Shown piece after piece: positions 28,185 to 37,728 of a stretch of 41,759 nt of DNA. Location of the stretch: NCBI GenBank assembly GCA_031255595.1, contig JAIRSF010000059.1:1-41759 (forward strand), in the 5' to 3' direction. Below the pieces are notes generated by a model. It was given only the letters and a program-made list of their open reading frames with translations. It ran no database searches and was not told the origin of the DNA. The DNA comes from Tannerella sp. Its GTDB lineage: Bacteria > Bacteroidota > Bacteroidia > Bacteroidales > Tannerellaceae. The number at the start of each line of letters is the position of its first letter. Positions within the stretch are counted from its first letter, which is position 1. Position numbers and translations under genes: made by a program.

Positions 28185-29237
28185 TCAGTTCGTACCGGAA
28201 GTCGGCGGCTCGGCCGGATAATTTCCCATACGGTAAAGCTTTCGGGTATCTAATTTGATTTTCAGGTTCGCATCCGGCAAAGGATCCGATATAGCGGATA
28301 TTTTATGTGAGTGAATAATACGTTCCTCTCTCTCCGGCTTTCCTACTAAAAATGAATAATCATCGTTACGTACCAACTCATACAAATAATACCCGTTATC
28401 TCCCTTTTTAAATTCTGCAAAAAACGAATAATACACCGGCTTGGCTTTGAACGTTATATAATGCCTGTATTTTTTTTGCATACCGGAACCTGACTCATAC
28501 TCAATCCGGATAAGGGTCGTATCGCTCCTATTTATCGTGCATACAATAACATCGCCCTCATAACATCCGTTATAAATAACAATGACCGAATCCAAAACAG
28601 ACATTGAATTTCTTTCGGATTTATACATCTTATTGACGATACGATTAAAAAACAGGTTGCTCTCATAAAGCATATTATTTTCCAATACCCTACTTTTTTT
28701 CGTTCCGGGAACAACCTTCATCCCGGATAACAGAATATCGTAATCCAATCTTGTTTTTTTAGGATTAACCTTCCCCGGTTCAGCCGTAAACAGGATCTTC
28801 AGGCTACGTTCATCTCCAAAGTTTATCTCCTTTTCAACCTCTTCACACTTGTATGATATTTTATGCTTAACCAGCCTGCTTTTCAGATTATAAATCGCCT
28901 TCTCATGCAGCTCATACATATTTGCAGGCGTGATCGTCACTTCCGGCAAATCCCACCGCATCTGACGAAACAGAACTACCTTGCCGTTAAGATTCAACAC
29001 GTTCCTTATTGTCAATTCGGTAGCAGTATAACCGTCCGACACAAACAGGAGCGTATCCGCGTCATTACCCTCAACGGCGAAAAATCCCGAATTGTCCGAA
29101 AATACAATTTCTCCCGTTTTCAGATTCTTGATCTCTACCCTCCTCAAAGGACTACCGTCAATGTCATAAACATGGCTTTGTATCCTCATTGCCGACATAC
29201 CCACACTGACCATCAAAAACAGAAATAACAGCTTCAT
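28185..29237 (-). CDS. Carboxypeptidase-like regulatory domain-containing secreted protein
   Basis: signal peptide followed by QSHVYDIDGSPLRRVEIKNLKTGEIVFSDNSGFFAVEGNDADTLLFVSDGY (CarboxypepD_reg-like). Confidence 0.75.
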   Translation of the reverse strand: MKLLFLFLMVSVGMSAMRIQSHVYDIDGSPLRRVEIKNLKTGEIVFSDNSGFFAVEGNDADTLLFVSDGYTATELTIRNVLNLNGKVVLFRQMRWDLPEVTITPANMYELHEKAIYNLKSRLVKHKISYKCEEVEKEINFGDERSLKILFTAEPGKVNPKKTRLDYDILLSGMKVVPGTKKSRVLENNMLYESNLFFNRIVNKMYKSERNSMSVLDSVIVIYNGCYEGDVIVCTINRSDTTLIRIEYESGSGMQKKYRHYITFKAKPVYYSFFAEFKKGDNGYYLYELVRNDDYSFLVGKPEREERIIHSHKISAISDPLPDANLKIKLDTRKLYRMGNYPAEPPTSGTN

Positions 29238-29346
29238 CGTTTATGATTTAATTTGTTCATAATTTTATGCGGAGTTAGGGATTAAACACATACTTTTGCA
29301 GGTGATCCATAATTCTACTACTTACCTGTTAACTCTCCACCCCCCC

Positions 29347-29381
29347 AAAAAAAAATCCCGGAACTCACGTTCGGGGATTTT
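29347..29381 (-). terminator. Rho-independent terminator with GUGA tetraloop
   Basis: minus strand AATCCCCGAAC-GTGA-GTTCCGGGATT followed by T tract; one internal mismatch. Confidence 0.75.
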
Positions 29382-29619
29382 CAGTAATGAATAATGAATA
29401 ACGTTTAGCATTATGCTCTAGCACCCGAGTAAAACTCGAGTTTACCGCATAGAAGCCCAAATTAACCACGCCATTCAGGCGTATAACCAATCGCCCTATC
29501 AGTGTGTGTGATCGAAAAAAAATCACTTCACACAACCGGCTTTCAGCATAAAAATTAGATTTTTACAAGGATAATGACACCACCATGCCAAACTTGATTA
29601 TCCTTCTTCATCTAACATC
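29347..29619 (-). ncRNA. Candidate structured small RNA (~270 nt) with its own promoter and terminator; class not identified
   Basis: minus-strand TTG-N19-TATCTTTG promoter, at least five local hairpins, Rho-independent terminator, no ORF. Confidence 0.6.
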
Positions 29620-29625
29620 TTTGCG

Positions 29626-29655
29626 CAAAGATAAGTATATTTTTCAAAACAGCAA
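29626..29655 (-). promoter_or_regulatory. Consensus -33/-7 promoter of the ncRNA candidate
   Basis: reverse complement reads TTG-ctgttttgaaaaatatact-TATCTTTG; spacer 19 nt. Confidence 0.7.
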
Positions 29656-29873
29656 GTTTTTTTTCTTTTTTTTTTGGATATTTCCCGCATAAAAATACAA
29701 ACTGTCTGATTGTCAAAAAATTATTTTTCATATTTTTTTTATTTCATACCATCAAACGATATGCAACTAAAATAATTCCCGACATTCAGGGATGTAAAAA
29801 ATCGGAAATACCCAACCTTTCGCTCAATACCGGGGAAAGATCCGGCAATTGCCATACGATTAAAGGCAACGTA

Positions 29874-30893
29874 TTACAATAAATTATGTTTTTTGCAATC
29901 GTTAATCGTTTCCTCCAACCCTTCTTTCAGATTATACCGCGGCACAAAACCAAGTTCCCGCCGGATAGGTTCCGTTTCACAAATCCAGTTACGTTGTTTA
30001 AGAATACAATATTTATCCGTATTAAGGGTCATGGCCCGGCCCGCCAGGTGACCGAACGCTTCGGAAAACAAGCAGGCCACGTAACACATCCAGACAGGTA
30101 TACGGAGGTTTATCACTATTTTTTTGCCCAGCAATTTCTTTATAAGCTGCGCAAAATCCGTATCTGTGTATACATCTCCGTCGGCCACAAAATAAGATAC
30201 ATTTTTGGCCTCTTTGTTTTCGAGGGCCATAAAAGCGGCAACGGCAAGATCTTTGACATATATAAATGTAAGCTGCTGCGATTTCAGGCCTACTTTCAGG
30301 TCAATCCCGGAGCGGATACTTTTTATTTCCATCAGATAATCCTTATCTCCAGGCCCATAAACGCCGGTAGGCAACAGTATGACATAGGGGAAATAAGTCT
30401 GGGATTTAACGAACAGTTCCGCTTCAAATTTACTTTTCCCATAAACGGAATCGGGATTCCGGTCATCATCTATACGGATCGGCCTGAATGAATATTCTTT
30501 TACCGGCCCGTAACTGCTAAGGCTACTCATCAACAGAAATTTGTCGGGCTTACAATCCGCAGCGGCAAGCGCTTCTATTAATAAATGTGTATGAAAAGCA
30601 TTGACCTGATAAAAATCGGACTTCCGAAGTGTTTTTGTGATACCGGCATTATGTATTACGTAACGCCATGCTCCAACGGAAGAAGCTATTTCGCGTAATT
30701 GTGCGACAAGTGCGTCTTTCGAATCATACCGCAGATAAACAAACTTAATCCTTTCATCCTGCAAATGTTCCCGGGAACTGTGCGGACGTATACCCGCCCA
30801 GACCTCATAACCCCGGCTCAGAGCTTCTTTTACAAGATACCCTCCGATAAAACCGCTTGCCCCGGTGATTAATATACGTTTTTGTTCTTCCAT
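29874..30893 (-). CDS. NAD(P)-dependent epimerase/dehydratase family protein (extended SDR)
   Basis: ILITGASGFIGGYLVKEAL Rossmann motif; YGKSKFEAE (YxxxK). Confidence 0.88.
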   Translation of the reverse strand: MEEQKRILITGASGFIGGYLVKEALSRGYEVWAGIRPHSSREHLQDERIKFVYLRYDSKDALVAQLREIASSVGAWRYVIHNAGITKTLRKSDFYQVNAFHTHLLIEALAAADCKPDKFLLMSSLSSYGPVKEYSFRPIRIDDDRNPDSVYGKSKFEAELFVKSQTYFPYVILLPTGVYGPGDKDYLMEIKSIRSGIDLKVGLKSQQLTFIYVKDLAVAAFMALENKEAKNVSYFVADGDVYTDTDFAQLIKKLLGKKIVINLRIPVWMCYVACLFSEAFGHLAGRAMTLNTDKYCILKQRNWICETEPIRRELGFVPRYNLKEGLEETINDCKKHNLL

Positions 30894-31040
30894 AACAATA
30901 ATAATAAACTCACATCATTCCGTTTTTCTGTCCGGGCCTGCCGCCTCATCAAAAAATCGCACATGAGAAATTGCGCCTCCGGGCGTCCGTTTTTCCGGTT
31001 TCGCCGAAAAAAAAGGCCTTCGGGCCGTACATTGTGCCTA

Positions 31041-31805
31041 TTATTCAATATTCTCATGCTTTTCAAGCACCCTGTGAGGCAAATCGCCATGCCCGACAAT
31101 CTCAATAGGACAGGTATATGTTTCATTCAACCAATCGCCGGATATATCCGAACCGCAATGGTAATGAAGCGTTTCATTTACACACGCCACATTTTTGACC
31201 ATCGGCAGCAAGGTTCCCACATCATGTGAAACAAGTATGATTGCCGTTTCCCGGTTGATCTTTCCAAGCAATTCATAGAAATGAGATTCAAACTTCTTGT
31301 CAACATACGTGTTAGGCTCATCAAGAATAAGGATCTGCGGCCTCGAAACAACAGCGCGCGCCAATAACACACGCTGTAATTGCCCACCCGAAAGTTCTCC
31401 GATCGCACGCCCGGCCAACTGCTCCAGCCCCATTTGAACCGTAAGCTCATGAATCCGCTCTTTCTGCAAGGCGGTAAAATCACGAAACCGGGGCTTCTCT
31501 CCTGCCAATCCGGAAGCTATAACCTCGCGTACGGATATGGGAAAACGTTTATCTATGGGATTTACCTGCGGAAGATAGCCAATCTTTAATGAAGAAACAC
31601 TTTTCCCACAATCAAAAAAAGAGATCGTACCCGAGGCGGGCCTCATCAGGCTCAGGATAACTTTCAGCAGTGTGGTTTTTCCGCCGCCGTTCGGCCCGAT
31701 CACACCAAGAAAATCATCTTTCCATACGTCAAGGCAAACATCCCTCAACACCGGCTTTGTATCATATACAACAGATACATTCTTTATCTCAATCAGTTTT
31801 TCCAT
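31041..31805 (-). CDS. znuC: Zinc/metal ABC transporter ATP-binding protein, ZnuC-like
   Basis: GPNGGGKTTLLKVIL, LSGGQLQRVLLARAVVSRPQILILDEP; follows ZnuA-like sequence. Confidence 0.85.
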   Translation of the reverse strand: MEKLIEIKNVSVVYDTKPVLRDVCLDVWKDDFLGVIGPNGGGKTTLLKVILSLMRPASGTISFFDCGKSVSSLKIGYLPQVNPIDKRFPISVREVIASGLAGEKPRFRDFTALQKERIHELTVQMGLEQLAGRAIGELSGGQLQRVLLARAVVSRPQILILDEPNTYVDKKFESHFYELLGKINRETAIILVSHDVGTLLPMVKNVACVNETLHYHCGSDISGDWLNETYTCPIEIVGHGDLPHRVLEKHENIE

Positions 31806-33912
31806 TTCCGGCCAATGCTTTTGCGATTATTTCCATCTGTTTATCCCATTGATAATCCAACGGATTTATAATGACCGTTTTCGCATCTATTTCCCGGGCG
31901 ATCTGCTCCGCATGTTTACGGTCAAACTCCATTTGCACAAACACAATACCCACTTTTTCGGCATTGGTTTCTTCAATCAGCCTTTTCAACAAAGCGGGAG
32001 AAGGTTCTTTCCCGTCATTTTCAATACTGTATTGCTTCAACCCAAACTCATCCGCAAAATAAGTCAGGGCCGGATGATAAATAACAAAGCTGCGGCATGA
32101 AAGATTTTCCAACTGTTTATGCAACGTTTCTTCCAATGAGTCAAGCCGCTGAACCAGCCGGCTGTAATTCGATTGATAACAGGGCTGATTTTCTTTATCT
32201 AAAGAGGTAAGCGCCTTCAGTATATTTTCGGATATCACTTTTGCGCCTTTAAAAGACGTCCATATATGCGGGTCGTGACCGTCATGCCCATGGTTATGAT
32301 CATAACTGCCGGAATCGTGGTCGTGTGAGCTGCAGGCGTCTTCATGAAAAACCATCCCATCCGATAAATCAAACGGGTATGCATTCGCATTATTTTCGCG
32401 GATGAAATGCACCATCACCGGTTCAAATCCAAGTCGCCCGATATGAAAATAGGCAACTCCATTCCCGACCCTCATCATCTCCCGGGGTGACGGGTCGTAA
32501 GTTTCCGGGCTTTGCCCGACGGGAACTACCGAAAAGAATCGATACCGGTCGCCGGCGATCTGTTCGGCAAAATAACGAAGAGGCTCGATTGTAACGGCTA
32601 TTTCTTTCACATCCCCGGCTTTCGGGTCTTTATTTTTCACTCCGCAACTCATCACAAACGGCAACAGCAAACAGGCAACCGTTGTGTTATTAAACCATTT
32701 TTTGCCCAGATGGTGCACCGGGTACAGTACCGCCAGAAATCCAAGGGCGATAACGGTTACAAAAACAGTCAGTACATCCATCCATACGATTTCGATAGGA
32801 TAAGCGTCGATAACAAAAGTTCCGGCGGTTTCTCCCAACGGGATAAGCCCGAAATATTTTTGTAACAGGCATAATAAAATACCCAGCACAACGCCGATGA
32901 CTGCCCCCAAAAGGGAAATCATCCAGCCTTCAAAAAGAAATATCTTGTTTATAAGTCGATTATTTGCTCCCATATTACGTAATTTAATTATATCCGCTTC
33001 TTTTTCTATCATCAAAATAGCTAACGAACCTAAAACATTAAATAATGCCAGTACGAGAATAAAACAAAGCATCAGGTATGCCACCCATTTCTCAATCTGT
33101 ATCATATTGAAAGAAAGTTCCTGTTGTTCATACCGATCCCGGACGATAAAATCATTCCCTATCAACTGTGCGATTCTTTTCTTTACAGACGACACATCCG
33201 CTCCGGGCGTAAGTTTAAGCTCAAGCGCCGACACCTCTCCCCCGTCATAATCCAGCATGGCACGCATAAGGTCGATCGACACAAGCATAAAACCTTCATC
33301 ATATACAGGCTGATTGATATAATAGACGCCTCCCACAAAAACATATCTTACCAAAAAGAGCGAGGTCGGGTTTGCAAGGTTAGTGCTTCCGGTACGTTTC
33401 GGCATGTAGATCTCCATCGGTTGCGTAAAAGCTGCGTTCACGCCCAATGTCGAGGCCAGCCCGATACCCACTACGGCATACGAAAAGTCCCCTTCTTTTA
33501 AAATAAATTCCCCGTCAATAATGGCGGTATCAATCTCTACCGATTTATTAAATGTCGTATCAACTCCTTTCAGAACCGAGATGCCCTGACGATTGCCGTA
33601 GCAGACAAAACCGTTTTCCTGAAGTACTTCGCAACAAAACTCCACTTCGGAAAGTTCGCGAACCTGCTTCATCTCAGGAGTGGCAGGATCAAAAACTTTA
33701 CCCGACACAGGCGTTATTTTTAATTCGGGATCGAAAACACTGAAAAGTATGGATGTGAGGCCTTTAAAACCGTTGAAAACAGACAGGGTGCAGATCATAG
33801 CAATCGTAGCGACAACAACGCCGCAAACAGATATCATCGAGATAATATTTATGGCATTATGCGATTTTTTCGCAAATAAGTATCTACGCGCTATGTAAAA
33901 GGCCAGGTTCAA
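31789..33912 (-). CDS. Apparent fusion: LolC/E-type FtsX-like permease (about residues 1-402) plus ZnuA-like zinc-binding lipoprotein (about residues 403-707)
   Basis: single 707-codon ORF; LolE-like topology ending LAVLYPVHHLGKK, then WFNNTTVACLLLPFVMSC lipobox, metal-receptor body with His-rich loop HDHDSGSYDHNHGHDGHDPHIW. Confidence 0.8.
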   Translation of the reverse strand: MNLAFYIARRYLFAKKSHNAINIISMISVCGVVVATIAMICTLSVFNGFKGLTSILFSVFDPELKITPVSGKVFDPATPEMKQVRELSEVEFCCEVLQENGFVCYGNRQGISVLKGVDTTFNKSVEIDTAIIDGEFILKEGDFSYAVVGIGLASTLGVNAAFTQPMEIYMPKRTGSTNLANPTSLFLVRYVFVGGVYYINQPVYDEGFMLVSIDLMRAMLDYDGGEVSALELKLTPGADVSSVKKRIAQLIGNDFIVRDRYEQQELSFNMIQIEKWVAYLMLCFILVLALFNVLGSLAILMIEKEADIIKLRNMGANNRLINKIFLFEGWMISLLGAVIGVVLGILLCLLQKYFGLIPLGETAGTFVIDAYPIEIVWMDVLTVFVTVIALGFLAVLYPVHHLGKKWFNNTTVACLLLPFVMSCGVKNKDPKAGDVKEIAVTIEPLRYFAEQIAGDRYRFFSVVPVGQSPETYDPSPREMMRVGNGVAYFHIGRLGFEPVMVHFIRENNANAYPFDLSDGMVFHEDACSSHDHDSGSYDHNHGHDGHDPHIWTSFKGAKVISENILKALTSLDKENQPCYQSNYSRLVQRLDSLEETLHKQLENLSCRSFVIYHPALTYFADEFGLKQYSIENDGKEPSPALLKRLIEETNAEKVGIVFVQMEFDRKHAEQIAREIDAKTVIINPLDYQWDKQMEIIAKALAGNGKTD

Positions 33913-33919
33913 TCTCTCG

Positions 33920-34255
33920 CTATTTTTTTAGCAGTTTATCTATATTTTCCACATAATCAAGAGAATCATCCGGATAAAACACAAGTTCGGGGATTCTGCG
34001 CAATTGCATACGTACAATTTGACCCAAGTCGTAGCGCAATGTCTTTTTGTTTTTTTCTATTGATTCGATCAGTTCTTTCCCTTTTTCGGAAGGGAATATG
34101 CTCAGATAAACTTTTGCAACGCCAAGGTCGGGACTGACACGTACCCTGCTAACCGTAACGAGCGTCCCCCTCATCATTGCAGTCTGCCTGCGAAAAAGCT
34201 CGCTAAGCTCTTTCTGTAACAGGCGCTCTATTTTATTTAATCTTGTTCCTTCCAT
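33920..34255 (-). CDS. rbfA: Ribosome-binding factor A
   Basis: RLNKIERLLQKELSELFRRQ, VTVSRVRVSPDLGVAKVYLSIFP, LRRIPELVFYPDDSLDY. Confidence 0.93.
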   Translation of the reverse strand: MEGTRLNKIERLLQKELSELFRRQTAMMRGTLVTVSRVRVSPDLGVAKVYLSIFPSEKGKELIESIEKNKKTLRYDLGQIVRMQLRRIPELVFYPDDSLDYVENIDKLLKK

Positions 34256-34291
34256 ATATTTTTCATTTAAGAATTTATTTCAAATCCGCTC

Positions 34292-34885
34292 TCAGAGTCC
34301 CTGCTTCAGCAACTTTTCTATCGTATCCGCAAGTTCGGCAAACTTTTTTTCTTCATACCCGACCGAGGTAAAAACAACTTTCCCCTCCCTATCAATTAAA
34401 TAATTGCGCGGAATATAAATCTCCGCATACAAACTATAAACCGCTTTATCGGGATCCAGTCCAACCGGAAAATCAATTCCGGCTTTTTTCAATTGCTCCA
34501 TTTTTTTTCGAACCGTTTCGCGTGTTTCTTCACGTGAAACGGGAATGAAAACAAAATCGGGATTTCCCTCAAAACGTTTTAATATTTTATCCGGTATTTC
34601 CTTAAATTCCTGCATGCATGGCCCGCACCATGTCGCCCAGAAATTAAGCAACACAATTTTTCCTTCCATCTCCGATAAGTTAAAGACACTACCGTCGAGC
34701 ATTTCAACGGAAAAGGCCGGAGCTTTATCTCCCATTTTAACAATCGAAGCTTCTTCCATCGCATTTCGATCGGGATTAGCCGTTGTTCCGGCAGAGTTCT
34801 GCGCATGAACGCAAACACCGGATACAAGCAAAAAAAACATGAAAAACCCTGCCGGAATTTTAAACTTACTGATTTTTGATTTCAT
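34292..34885 (-). CDS. TlpA/ResA-like thioredoxin-fold protein
   Basis: start revised to MKSKISKFKIP signal peptide; NFWATWCGPCMQEFKEIP. Confidence 0.88.
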   Translation of the reverse strand: MKSKISKFKIPAGFFMFFLLVSGVCVHAQNSAGTTANPDRNAMEEASIVKMGDKAPAFSVEMLDGSVFNLSEMEGKIVLLNFWATWCGPCMQEFKEIPDKILKRFEGNPDFVFIPVSREETRETVRKKMEQLKKAGIDFPVGLDPDKAVYSLYAEIYIPRNYLIDREGKVVFTSVGYEEKKFAELADTIEKLLKQGL

Positions 34886-34964
34886 ACTCTTGTAATTAAA
34901 ATGCACGTAAAGTTATTCATAATTTTTCAATCTGCAACAAAAAGCAAATTTTTCCATCTAATGA

Positions 34965-35597
34965 TTATTTTTTCCAAATCATTGTCAAGCCGTCGCGGAC
35001 GGGAATCATAACTTTCTCCACACGTCCGTCATGCCTGATTTTTTCATTAAATGCCAAAATTCCCTGCGTTTGCCTGTCGGATGCGACAGGATGCGTTTCA
35101 ACTACTTTTCCCGACCATAAGGTGTTGTCCGCCAGAATCAGCCCTCCCGGCCTAAGACGCGGAAATACCAGATCGTAATATTTACAATAATCACGTTTGT
35201 TTGCATCCATATAAACGATGTCGAATATTTCATCGAATGTAGGATACAGGTCTTCTATATCCCCCCAGAACAAACGAATCTTGTTTTTAGAGGGAGATTT
35301 TTCAATGTACGGAGTTGTAAACGGTTGTAGTTCATCATTTATTTCGACCGTATAGATAAGCGCGTCGTCGTCGATCCCTTCCGCCATACAAAGCGTTGCA
35401 TATCCCGTATAGGTTCCGATCTCAAGGATCCGTTTGGGGCGCATCATCCGGCAAAACATTTTCAGCATACGCCCCTGCAGATGGCCTGCAATCATACGGG
35501 GATATAATAATTTGACATGAGCGTCGCGATTCAGCGTAGCCAGTAACGCTCCTTCTTCATCAATATGTTCAAGTATGTAGTCGTCTATCGTCTGCAC
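34965..35597 (-). CDS. O-methyltransferase family protein (class I SAM)
   Basis: RILEIGTYTGYATLCMAEG, FDIVYMDANKRDYCKYYDLVFPRLRPGGLILADNTLWSG. Confidence 0.9.
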   Translation of the reverse strand: MQTIDDYILEHIDEEGALLATLNRDAHVKLLYPRMIAGHLQGRMLKMFCRMMRPKRILEIGTYTGYATLCMAEGIDDDALIYTVEINDELQPFTTPYIEKSPSKNKIRLFWGDIEDLYPTFDEIFDIVYMDANKRDYCKYYDLVFPRLRPGGLILADNTLWSGKVVETHPVASDRQTQGILAFNEKIRHDGRVEKVMIPVRDGLTMIWKK

Positions 35598-35702
35598 TTT
35601 TTTTGTAATTATAGGGTATGTTACTTCACTTCAAACCCGCCGGCCGCTCCTCCGGGCAGAGTGAATTTTTCAGCATCAGGAGGACGTTGTGTCGAATGGC
35701 GT

Positions 35703-37154
35703 TCAATCGTTGAATGTGGGCAACTGATAATTATCTCCCGCGCTAAGCACACGTTTCACATCGTTTATTTCAAGGAATGTAGTTCCGCCTCCCTCTCCGA
35801 AACTGCCGCTCAGGTATGCAACCTTATCTTTTTCCGTAATCATGCCGTTGTTTATAAGTTGGTGCAACGCTTCGTAGTAATAACCCCGGCGACTTTTAAG
35901 CCATGGCTGATAAACGGCCCATACGCCGTACGAAAGCGAAAGCATACGCATAGTTTCCCGTCTGTAGCAAATGGCAAAAACGGTTGCTTTTCCGCGAAAG
36001 GCGGCCAGGTAACGCGCTGTGCGCCCGGTTACGCTATCGGATATGATGGCGCGTACGTTCAGCTTGGACGATGATTTAACGGCCTGTTTGGCAAGGAATG
36101 AGGTCACATCCAGGTCGTCGCCCGTTATAGGTACCCGGATATCATTGGCGGAAAGTTTGGTCTTTTCGGCTTCATGTATGATCTTAGACATGGTCTGTAC
36201 GGCCTCTACCGGATATTTCCCGTAAGCGGTTTCGCCGCTCAGCATCAAGGCATCCGTCCGGTAATATATGGCATTCGCCACATCCGTCACTTCCGCACGC
36301 GTAGGACGCGGGTTTTTGATCATGGTATGCAGCATCTGCGTTGCCACGATTACCGGCTTCTTCGCTTCCACACATTTGCGGATCAGCACGCGCTGCAAAC
36401 CCGGAATTTTTTCCGCCGGAACCTCGATCCCCAGGTCGCCCCGGGCAATCATGACGCCGTATGCCGCCATCAATATATCATCAATATTATCGACCCCTTC
36501 CTGATTCTCTATTTTGGCTATGATTTTGATAGGGCTACTATGGGCGTCTAAGATATCCTGTATATCCAGAACGTCCTGCTTTGTGCGCACAAAAGAGTGG
36601 GCGATGAAATCAATGCCGTTTTTGATCGACCATTCGATATTTTTGCGGTCTTTGTCCGTCAACGACGGAAGGTTTATGCGGACTCCGGGCACATTCACAC
36701 TTTTACGGCTTCCGAGCGTAGCGTCATTCTGCGCTTCGCAGATAAGATATTCCGGTGTTTTTTCTATAACTTTCAGTTCCAGATCTCCGTCGTCAATCAG
36801 GATATCGCTTCCGATTTCCAGATCTTTTACGAAGTTTTCATAGGAAACACAGATATGGTCGCGCAGGGTTTCACCCAAAGGATCACCGGTCATTTTCACC
36901 CGGTCTCCGCATTTAAAATCAATAGGCGCCGATGTTATCGTGGTTCGCACCTCCGGCCCTTTCGTGTCGACCAATATACCGATCCGATCCGATACCATCC
37001 GTATATTGTTAATGATACGCGCCAATCCTTCTTCCTGTAAATGAGCCGTATTAAGACGCGCTACGTTCATGCCGGCTTTGTATAGTTTTTTGATAAATTC
37101 TACTTCGCAACGCTGATCGGATATGGTTGCTACAATTTTTGTATGTTTCAACAT
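35703..37154 (-). CDS. pyk: Pyruvate kinase
   Basis: HTKIVATISDQR, ILVDTKGPEVRTT, MIARGDLGIEVP, VIVATQMLHTMIKNPRPTRAEVTDVANAI, LMLSGETAYGKYP. Confidence 0.95.
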   Translation of the reverse strand: MLKHTKIVATISDQRCEVEFIKKLYKAGMNVARLNTAHLQEEGLARIINNIRMVSDRIGILVDTKGPEVRTTITSAPIDFKCGDRVKMTGDPLGETLRDHICVSYENFVKDLEIGSDILIDDGDLELKVIEKTPEYLICEAQNDATLGSRKSVNVPGVRINLPSLTDKDRKNIEWSIKNGIDFIAHSFVRTKQDVLDIQDILDAHSSPIKIIAKIENQEGVDNIDDILMAAYGVMIARGDLGIEVPAEKIPGLQRVLIRKCVEAKKPVIVATQMLHTMIKNPRPTRAEVTDVANAIYYRTDALMLSGETAYGKYPVEAVQTMSKIIHEAEKTKLSANDIRVPITGDDLDVTSFLAKQAVKSSSKLNVRAIISDSVTGRTARYLAAFRGKATVFAICYRRETMRMLSLSYGVWAVYQPWLKSRRGYYYEALHQLINNGMITEKDKVAYLSGSFGEGGGTTFLEINDVKRVLSAGDNYQLPTFND

Positions 37155-37165
37155 ATAATTTATAA

Positions 37166-37591
37166 TTAATGATTAATAGTGAAAGATTCCACCGCAAGCC
37201 GGTACGAATCCAGGCCAAAACCTGCAATGACCCCTTTGCATGCAGCCGAAATCATTGATTGATGACGAAACGCCTCACGTGCATGCACATTTGAGATATG
37301 CACCTCTACCACAGGAGCTTCGATTGCTTTGATCGCATCGGCTAATGCGATGGAGGTGTGTGTATACCCCCCTGCATTAAGGATGATTCCATCTACCGTA
37401 AAGCCGGTTTCGTGAATCTTATCGATCAGTGCGCCTTCACAATTACTCTGGAAATAACGGATATCATAATCCGGAAAGAAAGAACGTAAACGTTCAAGAT
37501 AAGTTTCAAAATCCGACTTGCCGTACACCGCCGGCTCGCGTTTGCCTAATAAGTTCAGATTAGGGCCGTTAATAATCTGTATCTTCTTCAT
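37166..37591 (-). CDS. aroQ: Type II 3-dehydroquinate dehydratase
   Basis: start revised to MKKIQIINGPNLNLLGKREPAVYG; ILNAGGYTHTSIALADAI; EVHISNVHAREAFRHQS. Confidence 0.95.
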   Translation of the reverse strand: MKKIQIINGPNLNLLGKREPAVYGKSDFETYLERLRSFFPDYDIRYFQSNCEGALIDKIHETGFTVDGIILNAGGYTHTSIALADAIKAIEAPVVEVHISNVHAREAFRHQSMISAACKGVIAGFGLDSYRLAVESFTINH

Positions 37592-37665
37592 ATCTCTCCG
37601 ATCTGTTTTTAAAAAATCCAACCTCAATTTACCTTCCAATCTTTTCCTTTTCGCATCAAAAATGA

Positions 37666-37673
37666 TACCTTTG
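37666..37673 (+). promoter_or_regulatory. Putative -7 box (TACCTTTG) for the XerD-like gene
   Basis: atgaTACCTTTGcctc, about 55 nt upstream of the ATG at 37729. Confidence 0.5.
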
Positions 37674-37728
37674 CCTCATCAATGACATCGGAATAAGGTG
37701 CAAAGGTAGTGTTTTTTTTGATATATTA

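Noticed and set aside
30869-31126. 85-aa minus-strand ORF between znuC and the epimerase
   Set aside because: Overlaps the znuC 3' end and the epimerase start, with low-complexity Arg-rich translation; likely non-coding.
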